Position numbers and translations under genes: made by a program. From Psilocybe azurescens (Eukaryota; Basidiomycota; Agaricomycetes; Agaricales; Agrocybaceae): a DNA stretch of 64,000 nucleotides. Positions 22,540 to 33,408 of this stretch are shown here, piece after piece. The stretch is taken from assembly GCA_023853785.1 (NCBI GenBank), contig JAJIRX010000028.1, forward strand, positions 62,001 to 126,000, read 5' to 3'. Under the pieces are notes generated by a model. That model was given only the letters and a program-made list of their open reading frames with translations. It did no database searches and had not been told where the DNA came from. Position 1 is the stretch's first letter. The number at the start of each line of letters is the position of its first letter.

Positions 22540-23202
22540 TGCAAATTTTTGGCATGGGTCACATCTATATCGATCGAGGTTTGATGTATCAATCCTGGTG
22601 TTAATCTGGACGTCTCGGGAATGATTCAGCGCCCTTTGTTGAGTACGACAGGAGGTACAAGAATTACAAACTGTGTTTCCACAGGGCGGGACGGTTTCGA
22701 GGCTGCCAAAAGCCTTGCTTGTGTTACGTCGATGGTGCTTTTAGCGATGCTGGCACCTGCAGATCAGAGCAGCCGCTCGTAAAGTGCAGTTTGACATTTG
22801 TCGTAATGAAAGCTCAGTCAAGTGCAGACACAGTTTATCCTCGCTGGGGGTGAAGAATCAGGAAAGAGAGCGACCAAATAATTACAAGGCTTGGGCGCTT
22901 GAAGGCCCATATGCCGTCTCCTTGAGATCAGCCTCAGCCTGCGGAAACTTCGAACACTTTGTACCTATAACAAGGAGATGAGAATCATAGACTGAGATAA
23001 ACATAGTCCACAGTCACAATTTCGATGTCCAATGACAATGACATCTTGACGAAGTTTGGATCGATCGATTCCGTTACCATATGGGTTTGGGGTGGACCGT
23101 GACTGTGAACAACAACTCGGACGCGTCGACATTTTCCCACTCACTTTGTGGTGGGAACTAGGTAGCGCAAGACGGCTTACAGGCCAAAAAGCATGAATCG
23201 TC
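22540..23202. other. Intergenic between convergent genes
   Basis: About 660 nt between the ends of the dioxygenase and glycosyltransferase genes. Short frames are present but lack splice signals, starts and motifs that agree. Confidence 0.45.
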
Positions 23203-24570
23203 CTATTGAAATAAACTTGAAATATTAAGTGATCTTTGTGGCGGCTTCCAGTCCACACCAAAAGAGGTTTTCAAAATATCCATCATCGACTTGGCTTTTT
23301 TCATTTGGCACATTCTCCTTTCTGTCCACCACCTTAGCCTCCTCCATTGTGCTTCTTCGATCCAGAGCTTGCGCATTTCGTCACGAGTTTTCCTATCGGA
23401 TAGCCAGAACTGATAGTAGAACCATGGGTCACCGCATTCCCCATTGTAATAGCCTAGGTGCAGGCCCGGTATAATTTTGCTGGGGGTCATCCCGTGGTGT
23501 ACGGAAGACTTGGGAGCCTTTTGATCTTTCATCCAAACGGTAAATATGCGCTCAGGGAATAGCAAGAATATAGCGTTGAAGATGTCCTGATCGATTCCTA
23601 CAAAAAGCCACTGTGATAGATAGTAGTCATGATAGGCGTAGAAGGTTTTTGAGAACCAAGCGATTGTTGATGGGCTACCACCGAAGAATGAGCCTGCGAC
23701 ATAATTAAGAAATTGCAACAGTTATTGAAGGCTGTGGGTATGGGCTCACCTTCGCTGATCTGTCCAGAGTTCGCTATTGGGCCCATATTCTCCTGCCAAT
23801 CTTTGAATGTTGAGTCTACCGTCTCAAACAGTGGAAAGTATAACAAGTTTTCTTTCTCCATGCCCGTCAGTCTACTGCCCTCCTCCCACACCTGCTGAAC
23901 TCTTCCTGGGTCAGGCCAGTTCGTGTATCGGTGCTCAGCTCTGAAGCTTCCACCATCATTCCAAAATGCATAATCATATACCTTTCCCTGCACCTCCAAA
24001 AACTGCACTGCTGAGTGTAACAAAAGGGTTTCGCGTTCCAGATGGCGTATAACCCTGGTGAGTGATGCCATTTCTCCTTGTCCACGTCGTTCATCCTCGT
24101 GTACGCTTTCTCCAACCCTCGCAGTGGGGGACCTCAAAAGGGGAGGAGTAGGAGGAGTTTATTGTGATAGGAAGGTCGCCACGAAACTGTTTAATCATGT
24201 CCACAAGGTCGGGCGTCGTATACATGTAGATGTCAGTGGTGATGGGCGCCAGAAAGTTTTTTAACCAAACTGCGTAGTCTTCCTTGGAATGCTTCGACTT
24301 TGCTAGGGGAAACATTGAGGAGACAATGAGTATTCTGGTCCCGTTTGACTGTGGAGCACTGGGCAGGCCCATTTCAGCAGCTTCAAAATCGTCCATCGTC
24401 ATGCGACGAGGGGCAGGAGGAACCAAGTCACCAATAAGTAGATAATATAAGAGAGCAGATACGGCAATGAACAAGAGAAATCGAATAGCCTTCCGAGTCG
24501 TTGAAGTCGTTACAGTCGGTCGGTCGAACATTTTCGAAGCGTAAACCGGTTGGAGACGATGGTACAGCAT
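23203..24570 (-). CDS. HtrL/YibB-like putative glycosyltransferase, type II membrane protein
   Basis: Two exons. The N-terminus has a short basic tail and one membrane anchor (RFLLFIAVSALLYYLLIGDL), as in Golgi glycosyltransferases. The lumenal part shows RILIVSSMFPLAKSKHSKED, FEVPHCEG-LEKAYTRMN, HSPGLYAIWNAKPF, VYDYAFWNDGGSFR, GSFFGGSPSTIAWFSKTF, GIDQDIFNAIFLLFPERI and LHLGYYNGECGDPWFYYQFW, ending NISSLFQ. The NDGGSFR and FFGG/DQ..FN blocks are those of the HtrL/YibB family. Two one-base slips occur at short homopolymers (24116-24118 and 24022-24025 on the plus strand). Correct reading across both restores continuous family-like sequence, so the gene is probably intact. The intron lies at about 23696-23748. 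An alternative start is Met 14 (24531). Confidence 0.74.
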
Positions 24571-26160
24571 GATGTCCAGGCATTTGGGCTGAAATTATAT
24601 TTGCCATCGGAAGTGACGTGAGCTGCTGCGTCGGATGAAACTTAAACTTGACATGTCCACCGGGGGACATTCGAACGAGGTGCTGCGGTTTTGTTTCCTA
24701 ATAACTTATGTGAGTATGTCACGAGCTATGTAGCTATGTATGGAACTCGAGAAGCGCTCAACATTTTGAATGATGCTATCACGGTTGGTCGATAATTTCG
24801 AGATCGTCCAAAAATACATTCGACAGTCTATATGGTACTATAGACTGTCCATGTATTTTGAAAATTTCCGGGGTTATAAGCCTAGGTCGTAATAGTTGAT
24901 CTATGGCTTTCTTTCCGGCCTAAACTTCGTATGTGTCTAATGCTTCACTTACGATCAGTCTCCTGTTTGGCCGGTGGGTGTGTCAATATCTCACATCTAC
25001 TCTGCGGAGAAGCTTCCAGTGGCATGAATCATCCTTGTGCGCACGGGTATTATACGCCATTTAGATAGGACTTGATACCAAAGCGTCGCTTATGGAAGGA
25101 AAGAACACCGTTCAACTGGACAACTGGTTGGTGGCGATATTTCGGATATAAGTATTGTGCTATAATTAACTCGCCATGCCTGGAAGGCATCTAATTTGCT
25201 CGGGTGGCAAGGATTTCATACCTGTCAGATGATTAGGTCTCCGAGGTGCTGCGCCGATAAAAGGAAGAGGTGCTTTACAGAAGAAGAGGTTCAGACAGAG
25301 TTTTCGAGTCGCAATATACTGCGGTTTGGTGCTGCGACGCAACTGCGTCTTTAACCACGTTGAACATATTGGCTAAATATAGGATTCCAACCGATTTCGA
25401 AGCTGTTGAAGGGGGACAGGTTGGTTGGCAGCTACCTGGACGCCCGAAGAAAAGACAGACACTGACAGGTATACATATGTATGTAGGTAAGTGCGTTTGA
25501 TCCTAGAGCTTGAAACCCGATAGAATTGAACAGCACTGGTGTATAGCCCTCCATTAGATAACTATCACAGCCATGCAGTTTATGGACGAGAATGTTATAG
25601 GGTGGGGGTTTGATGGACACATACTGTTAGTTCCGTGAAGATGTTGTCCATATGCTTGAGGTGTTAAGACAACCCTAATCTACCTCAAAGTGAGAAATGG
25701 GCACCTGAAGATAAACTATGCCTACACTGTCAGTAGTAGGGCCTGGGTGTGGTATACACCTGTGGTTTAATGATAACTTTGAAGGAGGTTCAACACAAAC
25801 TTATCTTTCTCGGGGACGGTGATTTTACGCCTTCTACCTACCGGAAGACTGCTATATAAAGCAGCTAGCGGGGTGGATAGGTCGACAACTTGAATGTTGC
25901 CTCTCTCTAGGGCGTAGAGACCGTTGCAGGTTCTACCTTTTAAGTTGATACCTAGATGAGAACGGTGTGTTCTGTGGGTGGGTGGAGTTTTAAAAGGCTA
26001 TTGGTAGGCTATCCTTTGGTTGAGTAGAAAAATGGTTGAGTGGATTGCCTATTAGTACAACTGATAGTATGAGTGTTACTGTAATGCAAAACATAAAGGT
26101 TGAATACCACTAAATTGAAATCTCTTTTGGTCTCAATTATTAAAATAATGCTGTTTCCTT
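24571..26160. other. Gene-poor region
   Basis: No gene recognised in about 1.6 kb. It includes a strong hairpin at 24811-24859 (separate entry). Frames near 25270-25500 and 26200-26640 are short and have no family motif that I can name. Confidence 0.4.
24811..24859. repeat. Near-perfect 49-nt hairpin
   Basis: Arms AAAATACAT...GACAGTCTATA and TATAGACTGTC...ATGTATTTT pair over 20 bp, with a small internal bulge and a 6-nt loop (TGGTAC). It is AT-rich and intergenic; possibly a MITE footprint or a cruciform-forming palindrome. Confidence 0.8.
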
Positions 26161-26427
26161 ATGTAGTCGACCGACCAAAGCCGCCACCCCGACCGCTCAC
26201 TATTTGCTCACTGAGGTGACTTGGCTTGTACCACGACCTTGTGTTCTCCACTTTCCAGGCTGAATTCTGCAAATCGAAGCAGAGTGGAACACTCCATCAT
26301 ACACCACTGCTCCAACCATATTGCTTCCTTCGATACTGATTATCATGCAAGGAAAGCCGAGCGATGAGACACCGTACTCGGCAAAGGGTGTGTTCTCTAT
26401 TCCAACAGTGTGCAACTGGCTATATGA

Positions 26428-26643
26428 TTGATTCACGACCTACAGAACCGTAGAGCTTCTCTTAAGGGTGTCAGCGGTCAGCTGTCTTCTCGAGTCTTGG
26501 GGCTGTTATCCCGCGAGGGTCAGGAGTTGGCGATGCAGCATCTGCTCAAGCCAAACATACCACCTTCCGATGCTGAAGCAATTCGTATTACTAGGTTCTT
26601 GGATGTTACAAACTATGATCTCTTTGCAGAGATATTGAAATAG
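26428..26643 (+). pseudogene. Unrecognised short frame, possible gene fragment
   Basis: A 71-codon frame with protein-like composition (LSREGQELAMQHLLKPNIPP, FLDVTNYDLFAEILK-stop) but no upstream exon or start that I can support. It lies at the edge of hairpin-rich DNA. It may be the 3' end of a degraded gene. Confidence 0.25.
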
Positions 26644-26768
26644 TGAAGAGTAGGGCCAAGAACAATCTGGAAGACTTGAAAAACGTTGTGCAACTTTAGT
26701 CGCGCTCAAGCATGCTCATGAAGCTTTACTTTCACCTCTAAGGCTCCTTCCGGCAGAGTGTAAGAATT

Positions 26769-27157
26769 CTAGAACACGAAAGCTCAGTTGTTTGCGAGGC
26801 AAACGACTGAGAATATATTGTATTTACCTAGAACACGAAAGCTAGGTAGTAATTTAGTATAATGAATGAAACATACTAAGTAATAAAGAATAGTACTCAC
26901 CTCAGTTGTTTGCGAGGCAAACGACTGAGGAGAAGCCTCGTATCGAAGTATCGTATATAAAGTATTTCGTATCTACAAAGTGAATAGAAACCGATAAAGG
27001 TGTATTGCGTGCCGCAATGAAAGATAACAAACTGAATATAATGTATATATTACAGAGAAAGGAATAGTGCAATAATGCACCGTTAATGAACAAATATGTA
27101 TGAATGAATATGCGTACAAAGACATAGAGGAACCGGCAGTCCCATAGCCAAACGGCT
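26769..27157. repeat. Cluster of short hairpins with repeated units
   Basis: Within 390 nt there are at least six stem-loops: CTCAGTTGTTTGC-gag-GCAAACGACTGAG twice (26783-26811 and 26900-26930), TACCTAG-CTAGGTA (26825-26848), ATTGCG-tgc-CGCAAT (27004-27018), GTGCA-ataa-TGCAC (27067-27080) and AGCC-aaac-GGCT (27146-27157). A 16-nt direct repeat CTAGAACACGAAAGCT occurs at 26769 and 26828. The surrounding DNA is AT-rich. It could be a small mobile hairpin element family or a mitochondrial-DNA insertion. Confidence 0.7.
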
Positions 27158-27199
27158 GCGAGGCGTTATCGCGTTTGCTTACTATATTCCAACACAGAG

Positions 27200-28500
27200 A
27201 AACTTGAGCTCATATTCGCCGAGCCACATTACACCGTCGCCAGCTTCCGACCCGCTACGTATACAGCATGTTTGCAGATGCTTTTCTTCTTTGCCAAGTT
27301 CAAGTTACTGGTAAATGGACCATGTCGGCATTTGATTTCTCCTTTACTCAGCTACTCAAGTACGAGGACGACTATGGAAATAGGCCTCCCATCTTCCTCC
27401 CCACTTTATTCCTTGTCAATGATCTCCGGCTTGCGGGGTCAAGCTTGAACCCAGGATATCCTATCCAGTGCAGCATCACCCTTGCAGACCTCGAGACATT
27501 ACATTTTTGCTTACATCCTTTGACCAATAGGAAAGTATTGTCTACCAAAATCAAGGAAATCAAGTTAACGGGGCGTTGTGGAAATCCCACCAATTGTCAT
27601 GTTTCTTTTCTTCTAATGCTCTCATTGCGCTTCCGGACTGCCGACTCTTATCACTGTAACAGCTTCCCTTTTAATTCACTTGTCAAACTCCTTCAATAGA
27701 CCACCGAACTCCGAGAGCTTGAAACATTGCTACTTGATGCCGACGATATTGCCAAATTTATTGTACCATCGGACCATCATCGCTTACCAGTGACCCCAAA
27801 ACTTTTTATCCTTTGTCTGGTAGCTATGACAATCTGTGCAGAAGGCACAATCGAAGTACTTCGTCAAGTTGCCTATTCTCGCTGTGAGTTGCCTGCCAAG
27901 CTTGTCCAAAACAATAACAATAGTGTCGACAATGACTTATGTGTTTGATGGTCAAGTTTCCCAATGACGAGACTCAATTAACGGAGCTGAATTTGCTGGA
28001 GGAAGGTCCCGTTTCCCTTTCTCAAAATGTTAGTGAAATGGTGATCTTCGGGAAACTGGACGATCGGATGCAACATCTGAGGAAAATTCTCAGCTTTGTT
28101 CCACTCACGGAACTATACTTGGACAAATCAGATGAAATTCGGCCAGGTACCACTTCGAAATTGTTTCTCATCTTTATGTGAGTGTCAGTCTCAACCTGGT
28201 TGATTTATTTCCATCACCAACTCATTTTGCTCACTCGTTTGAAATTACAAAATTAGAACTCTCAAACACACATTTCGCTTCATCGCTATGTGAAGCGACT
28301 GCATTCTTCACTTCCAGGAGACAGGATCCCAACTGAAAGAACGTAGCAAAGACATTCTCAAGAGATGGGATCAGGTTCATAGACGCTGGGTGATGGAAGA
28401 TCCCAGCTCACTTGTCTACATTCACAAGAAGCTTCGTGAGTTGTTCACCTATATACAGTTGGCGTTTCAGAACATCTACGTGAGTTTTTTTATCCGGCTT
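27200..28500 (+). pseudogene. F-box/LRR-like gene relic
   Basis: Three successive frames look like the leucine-rich part of agaricomycete F-box proteins: NDLRLAGSSLNPGYPIQCS, LADLETLHFCLHPLTNRKV, TTELRELETLLLDADDIAKF, PKLFILCLVAMTICAEGTIE, VSEMVIFGKLDDRMQHLRKI and LSFVPLTELYLDKSDEI. A later stretch reads SQLKERSKDILKRWDQVHRR. No F-box or start was found, and several in-frame stops cannot be removed by sensible introns (for example at 27697 and 27946). I therefore read it as a relic, or a gene needing transcript evidence. Confidence 0.4.
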
Positions 28501-28830
28501 TACGTATGCGCGATCCACTTACGCTTGTATATGGTTTGAATGCGGATTAACTGGTTCCAAATCCGAAACTTCTTCAGTAATTTTTTGATTTTCAATACCT
28601 GATCTTTGTGAGATCGTTAGACAAACGATATGTACCAGTTATGTGGCATAGGAAATGGCTAACAGTTTAATCTCCAAACTTGAGATTGGGAGTTCAGCGC
28701 TCATGCATGTGCTTGTGGTTAGTTGCAAAGCCATTGGCACTCCGTCAAAATCAGTACCAAAGCCAGATTCCAAATCAAATTAAACCCTGGTAAGTATTGC
28801 AACCGTATGGTAAAGACCCGGACGTGACCA

Positions 28831-29858
28831 TTATAGAGGACAACCGTCCTCTCCGATATGCCTCACATCTCCGTTATCGGATATGTACCCATCATCCACC
28901 AACTGTTCCACTCTCCTCCAGAAATCAGATGGCCCAAAACAATCATCCACATTCCACGAAGCCGTATCGCCGAGGTCGTTTAAAATAACCATATGAAAAT
29001 CCGTCTGCGAACGAGCACAATCCAAGAGTCCATTCATTGTCGTATATTTTGAGATGCGATGCAATAGCACAGCGAAATAGCGGAGGTTGCGTGCCACCTT
29101 CCCTATATTATACACATCAGGATAGCGGCAGAAGGACGCAGCGAAGTGTGTCAGGTGTTGAAACATGTTTGGAAGAGATGGAAGAGCGCTGTTGAAATCT
29201 GTCCCTGTTGCAATCGATACAGCAACTGAGAGGTTATCCCATGAACTGTTGAATATATCTGAGTGGTCGGTGACGATCGTCAAATGAGTCAACGTAGTGA
29301 GAATCTTCGGAGGCATTTCGTGGATTCGGTATTCTGTCCTGCCTCTTTCTAACGAACGTCTATAGACCAAGGTCATTCTCCGAAGATAGGGAGATCTGAT
29401 CAGATTCAGGATGTTGAACATTTCTTGTGAATAGGCCGGCCCAAATAACGTGAACGATATGATGTGCCGTATCTCCGCAAGTATCGGTTTCACCTTGCTT
29501 AGCCCAACGTTTTCAGTGAGCGTTAAAGATTTAACGAGGGTACTGAAGTGATGCATCGGCTTGCTCCTAATAGTTCTGAAGAAGCATGATGCTGCATGAG
29601 AGCTGCGTATCACAATTCTTTGGTATAGAATTGGATGAACCCTTCATACAAATCATTGAGTTAGATTAATGATTCAATCGAGCCCAGAACGGGGCGTGCT
29701 ACTAACCAGATATTTACATAGCTCGCAACTTGGGTCAAGGAAAACGCAGATACTCCGTTTAACGTCGCTGCGCGCTCAAAAATCTCTTTTTGAAGCTCGT
29801 TTGGAAACTGAAAGATAACGGTCTCCTGTAGTGCATTTCGATCGTTGGACTCTTGCAT
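28831..29858 (-). CDS. F-box/LRR-like protein (agaricomycete family)
   Basis: Two exons. Exon 1 begins MQESNDRNALQETV and contains the short F-box-like helix pair FQFPNELQKEIFERAATLNG and LTQVASYVNIW. An intron at about 29645-29705 follows, and exon 2 continues VHPILYQRIVIRSSHAASCF-FRTIRSKPMHHFSTLVKSL, LAEIRHIISFTLFGPAYSQ, LNLIRSPYLRRMTL, HEMPPKILTTLTHLTIV, FQHLTHFAASFCRYPDV and FHMVILND, ending IGEDGCPL. The joined WVHPILY reading is the usual signature of this family. The presumed role is substrate choice for SCF ubiquitin ligases, but most members are uncharacterised. An earlier in-frame Met at 30005 gives an unlikely extension. Confidence 0.74.
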
Positions 29859-30313
29859 GAACGATACACTCCAAGACGGGGGCACCTTCGTCAGAAAAAT
29901 GCAAGCCCGATTAGTCACTCTGGGAGGAAAAAAAGTCAAGAGGGTGAAGTGAGTAAAGGGAGAAGGAGGAAATGAGTCACCGCGGTAGAATTTGAGTATT
30001 GGCATACCGCGTGGGAGCTTGTGAAATGCTCAGCTGATGGGACACCCACTGTAAGTGCATATTTAATTTTTCTTCGTTGCTTTCTCTTCGCAATCCGTCT
30101 CAATTAGTCTATACGCCAGATCTGATCAAATTGAAGCTATGATATTGCCATTGTCCCAAAATTGAGAACCTGCATCCTTCTTATCTTGCACCCTAGGTCA
30201 AGTCCGACCGAGCACTGCTGTGCACTCGATATCTGAGTCCAACAATGTTTGAGATCGAGGGAATTTGTTGAGTATTTGCGAATTTATGCCCTATTTGGCA
30301 CGGAAGATTGCCC
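29859..30313. other. Intergenic
   Basis: Leader of the F-box gene and 3' region of the SWIM gene. No coding or RNA feature recognised. Confidence 0.45.
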
Positions 30314-30958
30314 TTATTCGTGGGGAGTCTCCGCCTCTGTAGGAAATTGGCGTATGAACAATGCCGCCAACTCGTCCACACTAGTTGGTCGTATGATTGA
30401 CATGTTTATTTGGCGGGCGATTAGAGCAGCCAGGATATGTTTGCACTAGCTTTATTAAGCAACGCATTTATATCGAACATGGGTGTAGCTGCATACCATA
30501 ATGTGTGATTCCAGCCTCAGAACCGAATGAAGAAACGCAGGGCAAGAGCAGGAATACGGGACTGGTGATGTCTGAATATCGAGCAATACCGAATACGAAG
30601 AGGCAGATTCTCCCAAGGTTATATTGGCGCCCGTCTCCGTCGATCCTAAGACTTCATATTCAGTGTGTCCCCACAGAGTCACGTAATGAATGACTAGAAT
30701 AGTATAAGTGAAATCAAAAGATACAAGAGACATCGAGATGCACCATTTCTGCGATCGATAAGATCCAAAGCCGCAATAACAAGTTTTTCAGGAAGTATTG
30801 CACTCAGACTTCCAAGGACTTCGTCCGTTATAACTGTTAAATTTAATTAATATTGTATGGCGTAGATACTAGTTGACAGAGGAGAGCTTACAGGATGCGC
30901 TGGGATCGATAGTTTGAATTGCAGCATTTGCTAAAGCTAAGAGCTCTTCAGCTGGCAT
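30314..30958 (-). CDS. SWIM zinc-finger protein, SWS1/ZSWIM7-like (Shu complex)
   Basis: Four exons. Exon 1 MPAEELLALANAAIQTIDPS; exon 2 ITDEVLGSLSAILPEKLVIA-ALDLIDRRN; exon 3 YEVLGSTE...SYSVLLDIQTSPVPYSCSCPAFLHSVLR-LESHIM; exon 4 CKHILAALIARQINMSI ending PTEAETPHE. The SWIM motif is complete: C-S-C ... C-K-H, with the last Cys and His supplied by exon 4 after an intron whose acceptor is GCTAG just before TGCAAACAT. Sws1/ZSWIM7 binds Rad51 paralogues in the Shu complex and promotes homologous recombination. Length (about 150 residues) and motif order fit. One oddity is an insertion of about 13 residues (GANITLGESASS) between GSTET and YSVLL that I do not expect in the family and that has no GT donor. 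Confidence 0.8.
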
Positions 30959-33408
30959 TGCAAAAGTAGGCTGTGGGATTTAAGCTCCTTAGCAAAGCCG
31001 TTGAAAATCTTGCTTTGTTAATGACAGAATTGCACTTCAAGTTCTGCTTCCGGGTCACTACATTCCGTTCATGGACATTCTCGACGTGGTAGGCAGTGGG
31101 CACGTTGATGTTTGGTTATTCCTGAGAGTTACTGAAGTTAAGATAACCTCAGAGCGTTTTTTTTAAAAAAAGAAGGGACCTGGAAGGACGTCCAGTTTAC
31201 GGTGAAATTGCAGCGAAGATGTGTGGACTATTGAGGAGATGGAGATTTTGATTGGATTTCGATCAAGCTTGTTGGTAATTGTTTGGCAGTGCAGTCTACA
31301 TATAGCAAGCAAATATGTGCCTGGCTGTCAACGGACTCCAAATGAACACCGCCAACACGACCAGTCACTATCCAGTCGCTGTTTCCTCTGATGAGCAGCA
31401 CCTGAGTATATTTTTGCTTACCTGTGAGTATTTGTGTTGGCTAAACAATATTAGGAATCTACTGATAAACTGTATCTACAGGAGAAATATCGCATCCTAT
31501 TCAAAGTAGCCGTCTCGGAAGCGTCTTGAAACCCCTGAAGCCTGACGGCTCACCGAGATGTATCTAGATTCTACCGGACAGAGAAGCTCTCCTCCACGCA
31601 CCACTCACGGTCGATCTTCGAGTTCCATGAAAGTCAATGTCAGGCTTTGTTACGGTGCTCCGACTACGCCCGCAACACGTCCGTGACTGGTGACTTGTAA
31701 GTATGCTTAATAAAAATTTCGTTTTGAGGCTGTGGCACCAGTTCATTCAGATACGGTCCTATGAGACCCCAAACGTGGATTATCTCTAGAGGAAAAATGA
31801 ACCGAAGACGTCTGCCGCTTGGCTGCGCAGCGGCAAAGTGGAGGTATTTGGCAGCAGGTGACGTCTGCGTCGTGCTTTTTGGTCTGAGCGAATATCCACC
31901 TATATTTACGGATGTGTTTGCCATCCCGAAGGCTCCATTGGGTTCTGTTTTTTCCGCCCTCTGGTCTACGTCTATCCGGCCGTGGAACCGTTTGCTATTT
32001 TCTGGATGATCAGATCACCGGTCCGAGTTAGTCATGCTATTGCCTGTGATCTACCTTTCGGCATTAATTGGCCTGCTGCGAACATTGCAGCTGGGCTCTC
32101 TAGGTCAAACTTTGTACATCTGGGACACTGCCAGTGACCGATCGCAGCCGCTATGATTGCGACTGCCCGGGCACTCCAAATCATGAATTATCTGTCCTTT
32201 TCGCCTACGAGACTTCCTCATGCTGAAGAGTAAGTTTGCAGATTACATGATGATCTCATAAACCATTTCTTGCCACCATTGTCCAAAATAAACTGACAGC
32301 CGAAAAGTTATGTACTGGTACACTTACAGTGTTATATTCTTAGCAGTCTGGAGAAACGTGCCTGGTGACGATTCAACCGGTTTCGCCCTAATCCGTAGCG
32401 TGCCTTCCAAAGATAGAAACCGTTCAGGCATGTTCCTGCGTTGATGCAAACAAGGCACGGTATGTAAATTAAAGTTTTCCACCAGAACACCGAGAAGAAG
32501 TCGTCAAAGTTACTACATCGCGTACTAACCTCACATACGCCATATTGCATAATCATGTATCAGAGACTTGTCTACAGCTAATATCATATGTGTTAAAAAT
32601 TGTGTTCTTACTAGTGGTCCGACGATATCGTTGTCAATGGGACAATACAGAAGTAACATTGCCCTGGTGCTAGGATCAAACAATCACTCGACTGCCAATC
32701 CATGGAAGAGTTTTTGAACGCAACATTAACCACCCATGTATTTTGTCGTACATACGCTGGTTACTGCATGAGATTGTGCTTCTTCAGAGACCAGGAACCA
32801 TCCAAACAACAGTTGGCATACCGATTGGGGAGGACGCGACGCAAAGAAAGTGTTATCGCAAGGGTCTATATTATGACCCAGGTTGTTTTTTTTCTGGAGA
32901 AAAATGCATATCCGACCTGATTTTGGTATTTGAAGGCTAAGAGGTCGGGACAAGGAAAATAGATTCGAAACGCAGAGGTCTTCGGGCGCTTGAGACACTA
33001 ATCGGGGATTCAAATGGAGATTGAAAAGCAATTGACGGCCGAGGTCCAATCTATTCTAAAAATAGATTGATCGATTTCAGTGCACGAAAATTGAAATTGT
33101 TGTCCATGAATACCCATGTCCTCTCACGGCCTCTGCTGCGGAAACGGACAGGACATGAATCAATGAAGAAGCGGCTGGCATTGCGGCTTGGAATGAATTG
33201 GGAGTGAAAGGTGTGAACTATGGTACAAATAAGTGCGTGGGTACGCCTTGTGCCCATCATCTGTGGCTACCAGCCTGAGCTCACTTCCGTGGTTCATCTT
33301 GCTCACTTACTGAGCTCCTGACGTCCGAAGGAGCCGCAACGCCCCTTCCATTCCCTTTTATCCCCCTTCCCATCGTTGACTACCTTTCTCTCCCCTTCCT
33401 GGTCCATA
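30959..33408. other. Unresolved 2.4-kb stretch
   Basis: Short frames on both strands (for example minus 31664-31924 with AAQPSGRRLRFIFPLEIIHV and minus 32332-32556 with FFSVFWWKTLIYIPCLVC) look weakly protein-like, but I could not link them into a gene or name a family. There is a poly-A/T tract at 31158-31172. The last 120 nt are the C/T-rich promoter of the first protease. Confidence 0.35.

Noticed and set aside
26200..26640. Minus-strand frame (GFPCMIISIEGSNMVGAVVYDG) as a gene
   Set aside because: Protein-like but only 78 codons, with no start, splice partner or recognised family; overlaps another equally weak frame on the plus strand.
26769..27157. CRISPR-like array
   Set aside because: The repeats are irregular, few, and without equal spacers, and the genome is eukaryotic.
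27140..27180. Possible tRNA gene from a small stem-loop with CGGCTGCGAGG
   Set aside because: No acceptor stem or T-loop consensus could be fitted.
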